NCBI GenBank assembly: GCA_025359945.1
Contig: JANYDD010000054.1
Coordinates: 1-39,184, forward strand
Direction of reading: 5' to 3'
DNA: 39,184 bases
From: Bdellovibrio sp.
Lineage (GTDB): Bacteria > Bdellovibrionota > Bdellovibrionia > Bdellovibrionales > Bdellovibrionaceae
Position 1 is the first letter of the stretch. Each line of letters begins with the position of its first letter. Shown here one piece after another: positions 16,268-24,700 of the stretch. The position numbers and the translations under genes are program-made. A model generated the notes under the pieces. That model was not told the origin of the DNA. It ran no database searches and saw nothing but the letters and a program-made list of their open reading frames with translations.

Positions 16268-16993
16268 ATGAAATTAAGCGCTGATCCCGCCTCGCAAAAG
16301 TGGCCAAAGTTTGTTCCGCCACTAAGTCCAGAAAAACAAGTTATTAGCGACGACTTTACTCGACTGTGGCACGAAGTCTCGCCGAAGAAATTTAAAATAG
16401 CTGAAGACTTTAATCACGGCTTTCCAGTTCGATATGCTCCAAAAAACTTTTTAAGAACGCTAGAAATTGGCGCTGGATTGGGCGAGCATTTAATTTACGA
16501 AAAGCTTTCCACGCAACAAATAAAAAACTATGTCGCTGTCGAGTACCGACAAAACATGGTCAACGAAATTCAAAAAAGATTTCCTTTAATTCAATCTGTA
16601 TTAGGCGATTGCCAAGATCGACTTCCCTTCCCAGATCAAAGTTTTGATCGGATTATTGCTGTGCATGTTCTTGAACATTTACCCAATCTTCCTGAATGTC
16701 TTCGAGAGATGCGTCGACTTTGTAAACCCGACGGGGTCTTTCAGGTGGTTATCCCTTGTGAGGGCAGCTGGGCCCATCGACTGGCTAGAAAAATAAGTGC
16801 GCAACGACTTTTCGAAAAAACTTATAAGCAATCTTACAAATGGTTTATCGAACGAGAACATATTAATCTTCCGCACGAAATCTTCGACGAGCTTGCGCCC
16901 TATTTCAGCATCGAGAAGCAAACTTTTTTTCCGCTTTTGGTCCCTGTTGTAAAAATAAATCTTTGCATCGGACTCAACCTAAGGCCCCGGTGA
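16268..16993 (+). CDS. Class I SAM-dependent methyltransferase (first of a pair)
   Basis: About 241 residues from ATG at 16268. An earlier frame from 16181 would start inside the divergent gene's upstream region with no family support. The Rossmann-fold motifs are LEIGAGLGEH (SAM-binding Gly loop), VAVEYRQNM with the acidic residue that would hold the ribose, SVLGDCQDRLPFPDQSFDRI, and HVLEHLPNLPECLREMRRLC followed by KPDGVFQVVIPCEG. This is a Methyltransf_11-type enzyme. It lies on the plus strand between two minus-strand GT-C-like paralogs and is translationally coupled to a second methyltransferase. A role in methylating a sugar or lipid-linked glycan is an inference from context; the substrate cannot be read from the sequence. 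Confidence 0.85.
   Translation: MKLSADPASQKWPKFVPPLSPEKQVISDDFTRLWHEVSPKKFKIAEDFNHGFPVRYAPKNFLRTLEIGAGLGEHLIYEKLSTQQIKNYVAVEYRQNMVNEIQKRFPLIQSVLGDCQDRLPFPDQSFDRIIAVHVLEHLPNLPECLREMRRLCKPDGVFQVVIPCEGSWAHRLARKISAQRLFEKTYKQSYKWFIEREHINLPHEIFDELAPYFSIEKQTFFPLLVPVVKINLCIGLNLRPR
16980..16984 (+). promoter_or_regulatory. Shine-Dalgarno TAAGG that fixes the GTG start at 16990
   Basis: TAAGG lies five bases before GTG at 16990, which overlaps the TGA of the preceding gene as GTGA. This coupled arrangement is a better start than the ATG at 16963 or 17002. Confidence 0.5.
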
Positions 16994-17874
16994 CCTTGAC
17001 TATGCAAGATCTAAATCGATTTCCTCATCCAAATGCACCCGATCAATTGATCAATTGGAAACCAGGTCGTGTTTTGAGTTATCGCACGGATGATAGTGGA
17101 TGGAGCGATGAGCTGACAAACTTGCACGAAATCGAAGCCAACGGTGGGCAACATCCGGTCGATCTAGCTTCGCGCCATTTGGCCGTTAAAGCAATGTTGC
17201 AGAACGCCCAGAAATTAATCGGTCCTCCATTGGCATTGGAAGTAGGCTGCTCTAGTGGTTTTCTTTTGAGGGATCTCTTCGCGGCGGGCTCGTTTCGGAT
17301 TATCGGATCTGATTTTATTGCCGGACCTTTAAAAAAGATCGCTTCGCAGTTTCCGAAAATTCCGATATTGCAGTTCGATCTGACGAAATGCCCACTGGCG
17401 GATTCGTCGATAGATCAAGTCGTTGCTCTTAATGTATTGGAACATATCGAACAGGATGAATTAGCGCTTCGACAGATATTTAGAATTCTAAAACCCGGCG
17501 GATTTTGCTATCTAGAAGTCCCTGCAGACCCCAAATGTTTTGATGCCTACGACGAGGTCCTTATGCATTTTCGCCGTTATACGATCCAAGACCTTGTTCA
17601 AAAAGCGAAATCCGCGGGGTTTAACGTCATCTACAAAACACATTTGGGATTTTTTCCGTTTCCCGTCTTTTGGTTAATAAAGAAATGGAGTCGATGGAAT
17701 CCCCCCCTGAAGAGCGAACGAGAAAAAAAAGTTCGCCAGCAAATTCGAAACTCAAAAAGTAGTCTGATTTTGAAAACTATGGTTAGGGTTGAAATATTTC
17801 TTGGCCAATGGATTACTTTTCCTTTTGGAATTAGAGCCATTGTTCACCTTGAAAAACCATTTTCGCGAATTTGA
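16990..17874 (+). CDS. Class I SAM-dependent methyltransferase (second of the pair)
   Basis: About 294 residues from the GTG at 16990, overlapping the previous stop as GTGA. SAM-binding motifs are LEVGCSSGFLLRDLF, IIGSDFIAGPLKKIA, QFDLTKCPLADSSIDQVVAL and NVLEHIEQDELALRQIFRIL followed by KPGGFCYLEVPA. The C-terminal part has a hydrophobic patch (LGFFPFPVFWLIKKW) that may sit on the membrane. The protein is a Methyltransf_11-type relative of its neighbour but only moderately similar outside the core. Its 3' end overlaps the 3' end of the convergent 923-residue membrane-protein gene by 31 bases. Confidence 0.85.
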   Translation: MTLTMQDLNRFPHPNAPDQLINWKPGRVLSYRTDDSGWSDELTNLHEIEANGGQHPVDLASRHLAVKAMLQNAQKLIGPPLALEVGCSSGFLLRDLFAAGSFRIIGSDFIAGPLKKIASQFPKIPILQFDLTKCPLADSSIDQVVALNVLEHIEQDELALRQIFRILKPGGFCYLEVPADPKCFDAYDEVLMHFRRYTIQDLVQKAKSAGFNVIYKTHLGFFPFPVFWLIKKWSRWNPPLKSEREKKVRQQIRNSKSSLILKTMVRVEIFLGQWITFPFGIRAIVHLEKPFSRI

Positions 17875-20615
17875 TTTTTTATTTTCAGCGCTTCGATGTC
17901 CTGCGGATATTGTCTTAAGACTTCTTGCAAAAGTTCAAGAACTTTCTGAGAGACGAATTTCTTTGAGTCAAAGTCCGAAAATTCTAGTAATTCGTAACTG
18001 GTTACCGCCAACCATTTTGCGGTTTCCGGCGTCTTTGAAGCTCTGCGAGCTTGAAAAGCGTATCCTGCGGCCCTTCTTATATAACCTTCCATTAAATCAT
18101 TTTTAAGCGGATCTTTTGAATTCTGACGATACCATAAAAAGTAATTTCGCAAAAATCGAGCTATTCTCCAATTAATTTCGGAATTAACCAAGGCTGAGTT
18201 CTGGGGTGGTGCCTTTGCATGGGGCGCAAAAATCGACAAACTTTTAACTGATTCGGGCAAAGTAAGCTCGGCTTGTTTTAACCAACGAAATTCTTCTTGG
18301 AAATTTCTATGATCAAAAAAACGATCGGCTTGGGATAATAATTCGGCAACAGATGCCTTTGGGTATGGCGAATATTTACTTAGGTCGATTTGTTTCGCGT
18401 TTTTTTCTTGAGTCGTCAGCAAGCGTAAGCCGACCATGTCGACTTCGGCGGCTGTTCCTGAATCTTCCACAAACAAGGGTCGAATTACGGCATAGCTGAG
18501 GGGGCCAACCTCTTTTTCTTCAATTTGGGGAACGTAAAAAGTGACTTCAAATTTTTTCCAGTCACCCTTAATTTTAAAACTTTCAGATGCGCTCAAGCCA
18601 AAATGAAGAGCTGTGGCATCTAATATTCCTTGCGGCAAAAGATATCCGTGACTGGAGACTCTTGTCGAGCCCTTCAGCGATCTTCCCCAAAAACTGAGAG
18701 TTAAACTATTTCCGGCAATTTTGCGGATGTCATCGAATCGAATTTCAAGAAACGCAAATTTCTTTGCACTATCGGTCTTCCATCTAAGAAATTTTGTTTG
18801 TTGGCTTCCTGATGGATCAACCTCATTCTCGAGCGGCAGCCAAGTGAACTCTGATCCAACAGGTTCAGACACTGACGACCAAGAAATTGATTTATTCACC
18901 GGCGCTCCGGCAGAGTCCGCCAATAAATCCAATCCCGTGCTGGGTAATTTTCGCAACAAATCGAAATACTGCTGAACACGGACGCCCAAAAGTTCGTTCA
19001 GAAGCTCACGCCCATGTCCTTTGTAGATAAAAACGCCGGCTCCGTCGCAAAACACGATTTCCGTCGGAGGTCCAACATTTTTCAACAATGTTTTAAAAGA
19101 CTCTTCAGATGAATTTGCGGTAAAAAAATCGTACTGCAAAACAGAATCGGAATTTTGGCTACGATACCAATTCAGATTATTCATCCAGTGATTTAGTTGA
19201 TAAAAATAATTGAATTGGTTGACCATAATGCCGGACCTGTTCGTTTCGGTCAGGAATTTTGCCATCCAATATTCGCTGGCTCCTGCGTGCAATTCATAAT
19301 TTACCGCAGTCATATCTAAACATTGGGCCATCGACGAATACGGAGACTTTGGTAAAAACGTCCTGGAATTGGGCGGTAAATATTCCTCAGTGTTAGAAAT
19401 TTCATTGATAAAAACACTAAGCAGCAGAAAAGGTATAAAATAAACGGCCACTTTTAAACGAAAACTTGAATTTAAACGCCATCGTTGTACGTAAATGCCA
19501 ACCAGAAACCATGGCAAAACCATCAATGGAACTACGTACCTAAAGTTCCATTGGCTCCATAATTTTAAAAGTAAGATCACCACAAAAGGGATCAGTATTG
19601 AAAATCCAACTAACCAATGCAAAGACAAAAATTCGATTCGATGGGCCTTGGAAACAATCTGTTTTCTTTGACGATAAATAATGCAAAGGCAAGCCACTGT
19701 TAAAATCGAAAATACCGGAGCAGCTAGAATTAATTCTCCGAAATCGAGAACGATCGATTTGGCTTGTCCAAACCAGCTGGCTCCGGGACTTCCGACATGG
19801 GTCGTTGAGAAAAAAAGCCACTGATGGTCTTCGATAATTCCGATTAGAATCTCTCCTACGGTGATCCCAAAGCCCAGGGCCGCAAAAAAAGAGAAATGAT
19901 CCTGCCAGCGAATTTTTTTTTGATAGGTTAAAAGTAAAGCAGTCGCTCCCATCGGAGCAACAAACCAGATCAGCCACCATTCGTCAGACATAACAGCTAA
20001 AATTGATAAAGCAAAAACACCCAACAAATTGGCTTTTGATTTTTTTGCTCCAAATCCTTTAATCCAAATCCAGACCAAGAGAAGTCCATTCAAAAAGGCA
20101 CCTGAATGGTAGGCCGGCAAAATAAAAGTATGGTTACCAAAAAAAGAGGGTCCCTGTTTAAGAATTAAAACCAGAAGCGCAGACCAACTTAAAGAAAACA
20201 AAACATCGTTGCGCCGATTTCCCGGGAAAAAAAAACGGGCCAACGCGTAGAAAAAAACAATCAGCACAGAAAAATTTAAAAAAATATAAGCGTACCAAGC
20301 CATCCCATAATTACCGATAAGACCGCGTAACGCAAAAAACCCGACCCAATCCGGAAAAAAATAGGGCGCACGACTGACCAACCATCCACTCAAAGAATAG
20401 CCGCGGATAAAAAGATCTTGGTAAATAGATTCAAGATAAATTAAATCGCTGAGTAAACTGTGAATAGCTAATGAATCTCGGAAAATTCTGTCCAAACAAA
20501 ACGCAATGATCAAACAAATTACCAAAGAAAACAAAATGTGGTAAATTAAACTGATGGGGTTCTTGAATTTTTGGGATTTTTGGGTGCTGTGTGAATTTCG
20601 AGAACTCAATTTCAA
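17844..20615 (-). CDS. Polytopic GT-C-like membrane protein with long soluble C-terminal extension (longer paralog)
   Basis: 923 residues. The first 540 or so match the 536-residue paralog at 14568-16178: a first loop with LLSDLIYLESIYQDLF, GWLVSRAPYFFPDW, about ten membrane helices, FRYVVPLMVLPWFLVGIYV, and GASEYWMAK. About 380 further residues are absent from the paralog. A beta-rich portion (about 560-735, with FLEIRFDDIRKIAGNSLTLS) resembles a carbohydrate-binding jelly-roll, and a helical portion (about 750-923, ending VLRQYPQDIEALKIKNQI) resembles TPR-like helices. No ATG precedes the family N-terminus; the TTG at 20615 has AGGG about nine bases upstream. A lipid-linked-sugar transferase displaying a binding domain in the periplasm is plausible but not shown. 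Confidence 0.75.
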   Translation of the reverse strand: MKLSSRNSHSTQKSQKFKNPISLIYHILFSLVICLIIAFCLDRIFRDSLAIHSLLSDLIYLESIYQDLFIRGYSLSGWLVSRAPYFFPDWVGFFALRGLIGNYGMAWYAYIFLNFSVLIVFFYALARFFFPGNRRNDVLFSLSWSALLVLILKQGPSFFGNHTFILPAYHSGAFLNGLLLVWIWIKGFGAKKSKANLLGVFALSILAVMSDEWWLIWFVAPMGATALLLTYQKKIRWQDHFSFFAALGFGITVGEILIGIIEDHQWLFFSTTHVGSPGASWFGQAKSIVLDFGELILAAPVFSILTVACLCIIYRQRKQIVSKAHRIEFLSLHWLVGFSILIPFVVILLLKLWSQWNFRYVVPLMVLPWFLVGIYVQRWRLNSSFRLKVAVYFIPFLLLSVFINEISNTEEYLPPNSRTFLPKSPYSSMAQCLDMTAVNYELHAGASEYWMAKFLTETNRSGIMVNQFNYFYQLNHWMNNLNWYRSQNSDSVLQYDFFTANSSEESFKTLLKNVGPPTEIVFCDGAGVFIYKGHGRELLNELLGVRVQQYFDLLRKLPSTGLDLLADSAGAPVNKSISWSSVSEPVGSEFTWLPLENEVDPSGSQQTKFLRWKTDSAKKFAFLEIRFDDIRKIAGNSLTLSFWGRSLKGSTRVSSHGYLLPQGILDATALHFGLSASESFKIKGDWKKFEVTFYVPQIEEKEVGPLSYAVIRPLFVEDSGTAAEVDMVGLRLLTTQEKNAKQIDLSKYSPYPKASVAELLSQADRFFDHRNFQEEFRWLKQAELTLPESVKSLSIFAPHAKAPPQNSALVNSEINWRIARFLRNYFLWYRQNSKDPLKNDLMEGYIRRAAGYAFQARRASKTPETAKWLAVTSYELLEFSDFDSKKFVSQKVLELLQEVLRQYPQDIEALKIKNQIRENGFSR

Positions 20616-20687
20616 AAATGACCGCCCTGCTTACTTTAGTAAAATCTAAATTCACCGATGGGCTTTTTGCAAAGACTTTTTTGAAGT

Positions 20688-21557
20688 TTATTTGGACTTG
20701 GCTTTGATTTCCAATTCTGACAAGCGCGTCTTCAGATCAGGCTGCACGCCGTAAAATTTTATTTTTTTTAGCCACTCTTGGCCTTGCGCGATTTGGTTTT
20801 TATTTTCGATGTAGAGCCCCGCTAAATTCATAATTAAATACTGGTTCGATGGATTTTCTTTAATGGCCTGAGTCAGCACCATTTCGGCAATCTCGATTTT
20901 TTGTGCAGATTTCAATGTCAATGCGTAGTGATGTGCCACCGGCGCGTTTTTTGGATTTTTTTTATACGCGGTCTCTAATGGAACCGATGCTTTGTTCAAA
21001 TCCCCCTGGCGAACAAACAACGTCCCGATATTGGCATTGACCGAAAAGTCTTCGGGGTTTTGCTGAAGGGCCCGCCGAAAATATTTAAGGGCCTCGGCGA
21101 AATCCTTTTTGCCAATTGCGACCAAACCCATATTATTTAAAATTTCAAACGAATTGGGTTTTTGTTTCAGAGCCTTTTGAAAAAACAATTGGGCGGCATC
21201 CCACTGGGCCTTTCGGTAAAATAAAACCCCTTGCGCGTTCAAGGCTTGGGCGTCCAGAGGATCAAGGGCTAAAATATTTTGTACGATCGCACCAGTTTGA
21301 GAGGAATTTTGATCCCGTAAACTTTGGGATAAACTCTTTTTTAAACTATCGGTTCTCGAGACCTCGGGGGCGACAGTATTCGGGCGCAAGGGCTGCAGCG
21401 TTGCCGACGGTCTTTCATCCAACGGAGACGACGGGCTTTCGGTCGTCGCCAAGTCGGAAGAATCAGCGTCCAAGGATTTCGATTTTTTAGTTTCAGACCC
21501 GCACGAAATCAAGCCTGCCAAAGATGCTGCGATAAGAATCGATCGCCATTCAATCAT
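20688..21557 (-). CDS. TPR lipoprotein (GltE/AglT-like)
   Basis: About 289 residues. ATG at 21557 overlaps the TGA of the upstream gene (ATGA). The signal peptide ends in a lipobox (SLAGLISC, acylated Cys at about residue 19), followed by a Ser/Thr/Pro-rich linker that usually lets a lipoprotein reach across the periplasm. From about residue 100 there are consecutive TPRs (ILALDPLDAQALNAQGVLFY, ALKQKPNSFEILNNMGLVAI, ALQQNPEDFSVNANIGTLFV). GltE of the Myxococcus Glt complex is an outer-membrane TPR lipoprotein, and the gene follows a large GltD-like TPR gene in the same order. The last gene before the glycan island, it ends 72 bases before the GT-C gene start. Confidence 0.85.
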   Translation of the reverse strand: MIEWRSILIAASLAGLISCGSETKKSKSLDADSSDLATTESPSSPLDERPSATLQPLRPNTVAPEVSRTDSLKKSLSQSLRDQNSSQTGAIVQNILALDPLDAQALNAQGVLFYRKAQWDAAQLFFQKALKQKPNSFEILNNMGLVAIGKKDFAEALKYFRRALQQNPEDFSVNANIGTLFVRQGDLNKASVPLETAYKKNPKNAPVAHHYALTLKSAQKIEIAEMVLTQAIKENPSNQYLIMNLAGLYIENKNQIAQGQEWLKKIKFYGVQPDLKTRLSELEIKAKSK

Positions 21558-24500
21558 AAACCCATCCATTGAACCTGATAAGATTCGATCACGCCATGTT
21601 TTGAATAATCAATGTGCTTAGGATTCAAACGCGCCACCTGGTCTTTGGCTCGGTGATAATCTTCACCATAAGTTTCTAGATCTGACCCGCGATCCACGCA
21701 CGCTTGATAGCTTTCCTGAGCTTTTTTATAAAATGGATCGACAATTGCGGCTAAACTGTCTTCGTATTTCTTTTTATCGACTTCGCTCATTCCCGCGGGC
21801 CGTGTTGCTTGAATTAAAGTTTCAGCCATATTGTGATTGGCTTGGCCCAACAAATACAGAGAGCTGACGATTTGAGGGCTTGAATCCATCTTAATTACGC
21901 TCAGCAATTTCTGATTGAGCTGATTCAACGCTTTAATTTTTTCTTGCACGACTTTTTGTTGCCTAGCTTGGGTTTTTGGAATTTTCAGCGACCTGAAAAC
22001 AGCCAAAAGATCTCGAGCTTCATCTAACTGAAGGGCTGCACGATGATTTAAGTAAAGATTTTTCTGAGTCGAAGCTTGAAAACTTTGTAGGAATTGTTTT
22101 TTCCAATGGCTGACTTCTTTTTGATTATTTTTTGCACGCGCCAACTGATAAAGCTGAAACTGTGCTTCTAGTCTTTTATCCTCAGGAATTTTCCCAAAAC
22201 TTAAAAAATCTTTGTAGGCTTTTGCGGCCGCAGTATCGGCATTTGATTTTCTTTTAAGCTCGGCCGTTTGCCACAAAGAATCTGCTCCGCGAGACTGCGC
22301 ATAGTTACCAGAGGCTCGTTGAAGCTGCCCTAAAGCTTCGGCTAAAACTCCGGCATTAAAGTGAGCACTCGAGGACATTCCTGCCGCGACTTTTCCTTTT
22401 GCAGCTTGTTCGTACAAATGAACTGCCCCTTCAAGATTTCCGCGATCTTGCTCGATCTGCGCAGAACCGACCAAAGCTTTGTAGCGAATTTCTTCGCTAG
22501 GTTTCTGAGCCAAACATTTGTCGTAGTTCTTTAGCGCCTTGCTGCGCTCGCCTGCTTTTTCGTAGTTTACGGCAGCGTTTAAAAAAGCGCCCGCGGCCTG
22601 GGGACTTCCGGAATTAGCCAAAGCAAAAGCTTCAAATGACTGTGCCGCCTGCGGGTAATCTTTATTTCGTTCAAACTCTTGAATTTTTTTTAATCCCACC
22701 TGACCCAGGATCGCTTGAACTTCTTTACCTGCTTTAGAGGCTTTAAAACTGGGGATTTGCAAAAGCTCTTTCGCCACTTTTTCCAGGCCGGCGTAATCTT
22801 TTTTCAGATTGAAAATATCTAAAAGCAGATTCGCCGAATATTCAGCGTAAACCGTTCCGGAATTCTTCTCGATAATTTTTTTGAAATAAGGAATCGCTTC
22901 GTCAAAATAATTGTGTTGATAGTACAATCTGCCTATCCGGAATTCGATTTCAACTCGTTTGTTTTTTTGCGGGTATTTTTGATTGTACCAAAGACCTGAA
23001 TCGATAAACTTTCGAATGGCTTCGCTCATAGCGACTGGCTGCAAACGCTGGCCGACCTTTTTTTCAATTTCAGCATCCTTCGGCAAACTTTTTTCTAACG
23101 AAAGAACAACGTTTTCCGCCGAGTTGCCAGCGAATTTGTGTTGCGGATATTGGTCGGCAAAAAGTCGATAGTTGTCAGCGGCTTCTTTGTTCTGACCGCG
23201 GTCATACTGAAGTTCGGCAAAGTAGAAGAGCATGTCGGGGTAAAGTGGCGCATTTCGGAATTCGCTTAAGTATATCGAATATCCATCAGCAGCTAACTTC
23301 TGCGCGGATAGGGATTTTGTTTTTTGTGCCGATTGATGCTGTTGCAAGATCCAAATTCGAAGATTGGTTTCGCGAAGGGCCAAAGCGTTTTGAACTAGGT
23401 CTTTATTTCCGCTGTTGGCTTTGTACCAAGCTGAATCTGCCGAATAATCACGAATCCACGACAGAAGTTCTTTTTTAAATTCTTGAGTTTTCACAGCGTT
23501 CGAAAACGATTTTACGATTTGATATTGGTACTCGAAAGCTTTGGGTTGATTGGGATTTTGAGCGATTAAATAAGCAAAAAGTTGTTGCGCCCCTGATCTT
23601 TCGCCGCGATCGGCGTACAAATATGCCAAGCGCTCCAAATAAAAATCGCTATCTTGTGGGGCCACCGAGCGGAAGTACTGAATCGCTTTTTGCGGCTGCC
23701 CTATTTCCGTATAAACTAAAACCAAATCCTTCAGCGCTTCTGATTCCAAACGTGGATTCGAACTGTTTTTTGGCGCCTGCCTTAAAGACGAGATCAAACT
23801 TTGAAGCTGCTGCATGGCTTTCTGGCTCTGAGAGGTTCTGAAAGAACACCAAGCCAATTTGTATAAAGAATAATGATAAAGTCGGTGCCCCTTATCGTTT
23901 AAAACGCGTTGAAAACTTGCAGCGGCTTGTTTCCATTTTTCATTTTCAAAGAAAAATTCTCCAAGAGCAAAATAAGATTCAAGCACATATTGGCTGCGCG
24001 GAAATTCTTTTGTCAGTCGCGTATAAAAATGCGTTCCGGCTTTAGTTTGTCCTAGCTCGTAGTAATTGTAACCCAAGAAAAACAAAGCTTGATCTACTTT
24101 TTCATCCCTAGGAAAATCGCGCAGAAACCATTCGTAAAGTTGGATCGCTTTTTTATTATATTCAAGAATACTTTGAGAATCCAATTTCGGTTTCGTTTTT
24201 CTTCGGCCAGCGAAAAATTCTTTTAAAGCCTGATCATATTCGGTTTGTTTTTTAAAATCGATCAGTGAAGCTTTTTCAACGTAAACCTCTGCTAGGCGCA
24301 GCCAAAGTTCCCCGCGCCGTGCTGAACCTTTGAATTTTTCGGTCATCTTGAAAAGCTCATCGATCTGTTGGTCTAATAATTTTTCAAGCTTGGCCTTGTC
24401 AGAATTATCTTGTGAAATAAACTGTGAGTTTTTTGGTGGTTTAACGCGGTCCAAATCAACGGGCCTTGCGGATCCTCGACTTTGAAAAAGCTTTTCACTA

Positions 24501-24700
24501 AACGCAGGGATTTGCGCTTGCGCTTTGGTGTTTTCAATATCCAGCAATTGCCCGACGGTCTTGGAAGTTTTCGAAGGCTTGGCTGCAGTCTTTTTTTTTA
24601 GAGCATCGACGGAGTTCAGTGCAAAAGAGTCCGCAGAAATCAAGACCCCTGAAAATGCGATGGCCGTCCAGAAACTGCTTTGAGCGATTTTTTTATTCAC
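21554..24700 (-). CDS. Large periplasmic TPR protein (GltD/AgmU-like)
   Basis: About 1048 residues. The GTG at 24700 overlaps the previous stop by eight bases and begins a signal peptide (IAQSSFWTAIAFSGVLISAD, cleavage near SFA); the frame from 24847 lies inside the upstream gene. The mature protein is almost entirely helical repeats, for example QALFFLGYNYYELGQTKAGT, FALGEFFFENEKWKQAAASF, FRIGRLYYQHNYFDEAIPYF and FLNAAVNYEKAGERSKALKN. Tetratricopeptide arrays of this size mediate protein contacts in the periplasm. GltD (AgmU) of Myxococcus is similarly large, periplasmic and TPR-rich, and also precedes the TPR lipoprotein gene. The functional equivalence is inferred from architecture and gene order. 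Confidence 0.83.
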   Translation of the reverse strand: MNKKIAQSSFWTAIAFSGVLISADSFALNSVDALKKKTAAKPSKTSKTVGQLLDIENTKAQAQIPAFSEKLFQSRGSARPVDLDRVKPPKNSQFISQDNSDKAKLEKLLDQQIDELFKMTEKFKGSARRGELWLRLAEVYVEKASLIDFKKQTEYDQALKEFFAGRRKTKPKLDSQSILEYNKKAIQLYEWFLRDFPRDEKVDQALFFLGYNYYELGQTKAGTHFYTRLTKEFPRSQYVLESYFALGEFFFENEKWKQAAASFQRVLNDKGHRLYHYSLYKLAWCSFRTSQSQKAMQQLQSLISSLRQAPKNSSNPRLESEALKDLVLVYTEIGQPQKAIQYFRSVAPQDSDFYLERLAYLYADRGERSGAQQLFAYLIAQNPNQPKAFEYQYQIVKSFSNAVKTQEFKKELLSWIRDYSADSAWYKANSGNKDLVQNALALRETNLRIWILQQHQSAQKTKSLSAQKLAADGYSIYLSEFRNAPLYPDMLFYFAELQYDRGQNKEAADNYRLFADQYPQHKFAGNSAENVVLSLEKSLPKDAEIEKKVGQRLQPVAMSEAIRKFIDSGLWYNQKYPQKNKRVEIEFRIGRLYYQHNYFDEAIPYFKKIIEKNSGTVYAEYSANLLLDIFNLKKDYAGLEKVAKELLQIPSFKASKAGKEVQAILGQVGLKKIQEFERNKDYPQAAQSFEAFALANSGSPQAAGAFLNAAVNYEKAGERSKALKNYDKCLAQKPSEEIRYKALVGSAQIEQDRGNLEGAVHLYEQAAKGKVAAGMSSSAHFNAGVLAEALGQLQRASGNYAQSRGADSLWQTAELKRKSNADTAAAKAYKDFLSFGKIPEDKRLEAQFQLYQLARAKNNQKEVSHWKKQFLQSFQASTQKNLYLNHRAALQLDEARDLLAVFRSLKIPKTQARQQKVVQEKIKALNQLNQKLLSVIKMDSSPQIVSSLYLLGQANHNMAETLIQATRPAGMSEVDKKKYEDSLAAIVDPFYKKAQESYQACVDRGSDLETYGEDYHRAKDQVARLNPKHIDYSKHGVIESYQVQWMGL

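Noticed and set aside
20431-20655. Open frame of 74 codons across the start of the 923-residue membrane protein
   Set aside because: It lies in another frame over the N-terminus, while the family N-terminus is clearly in the frame used by the long gene.
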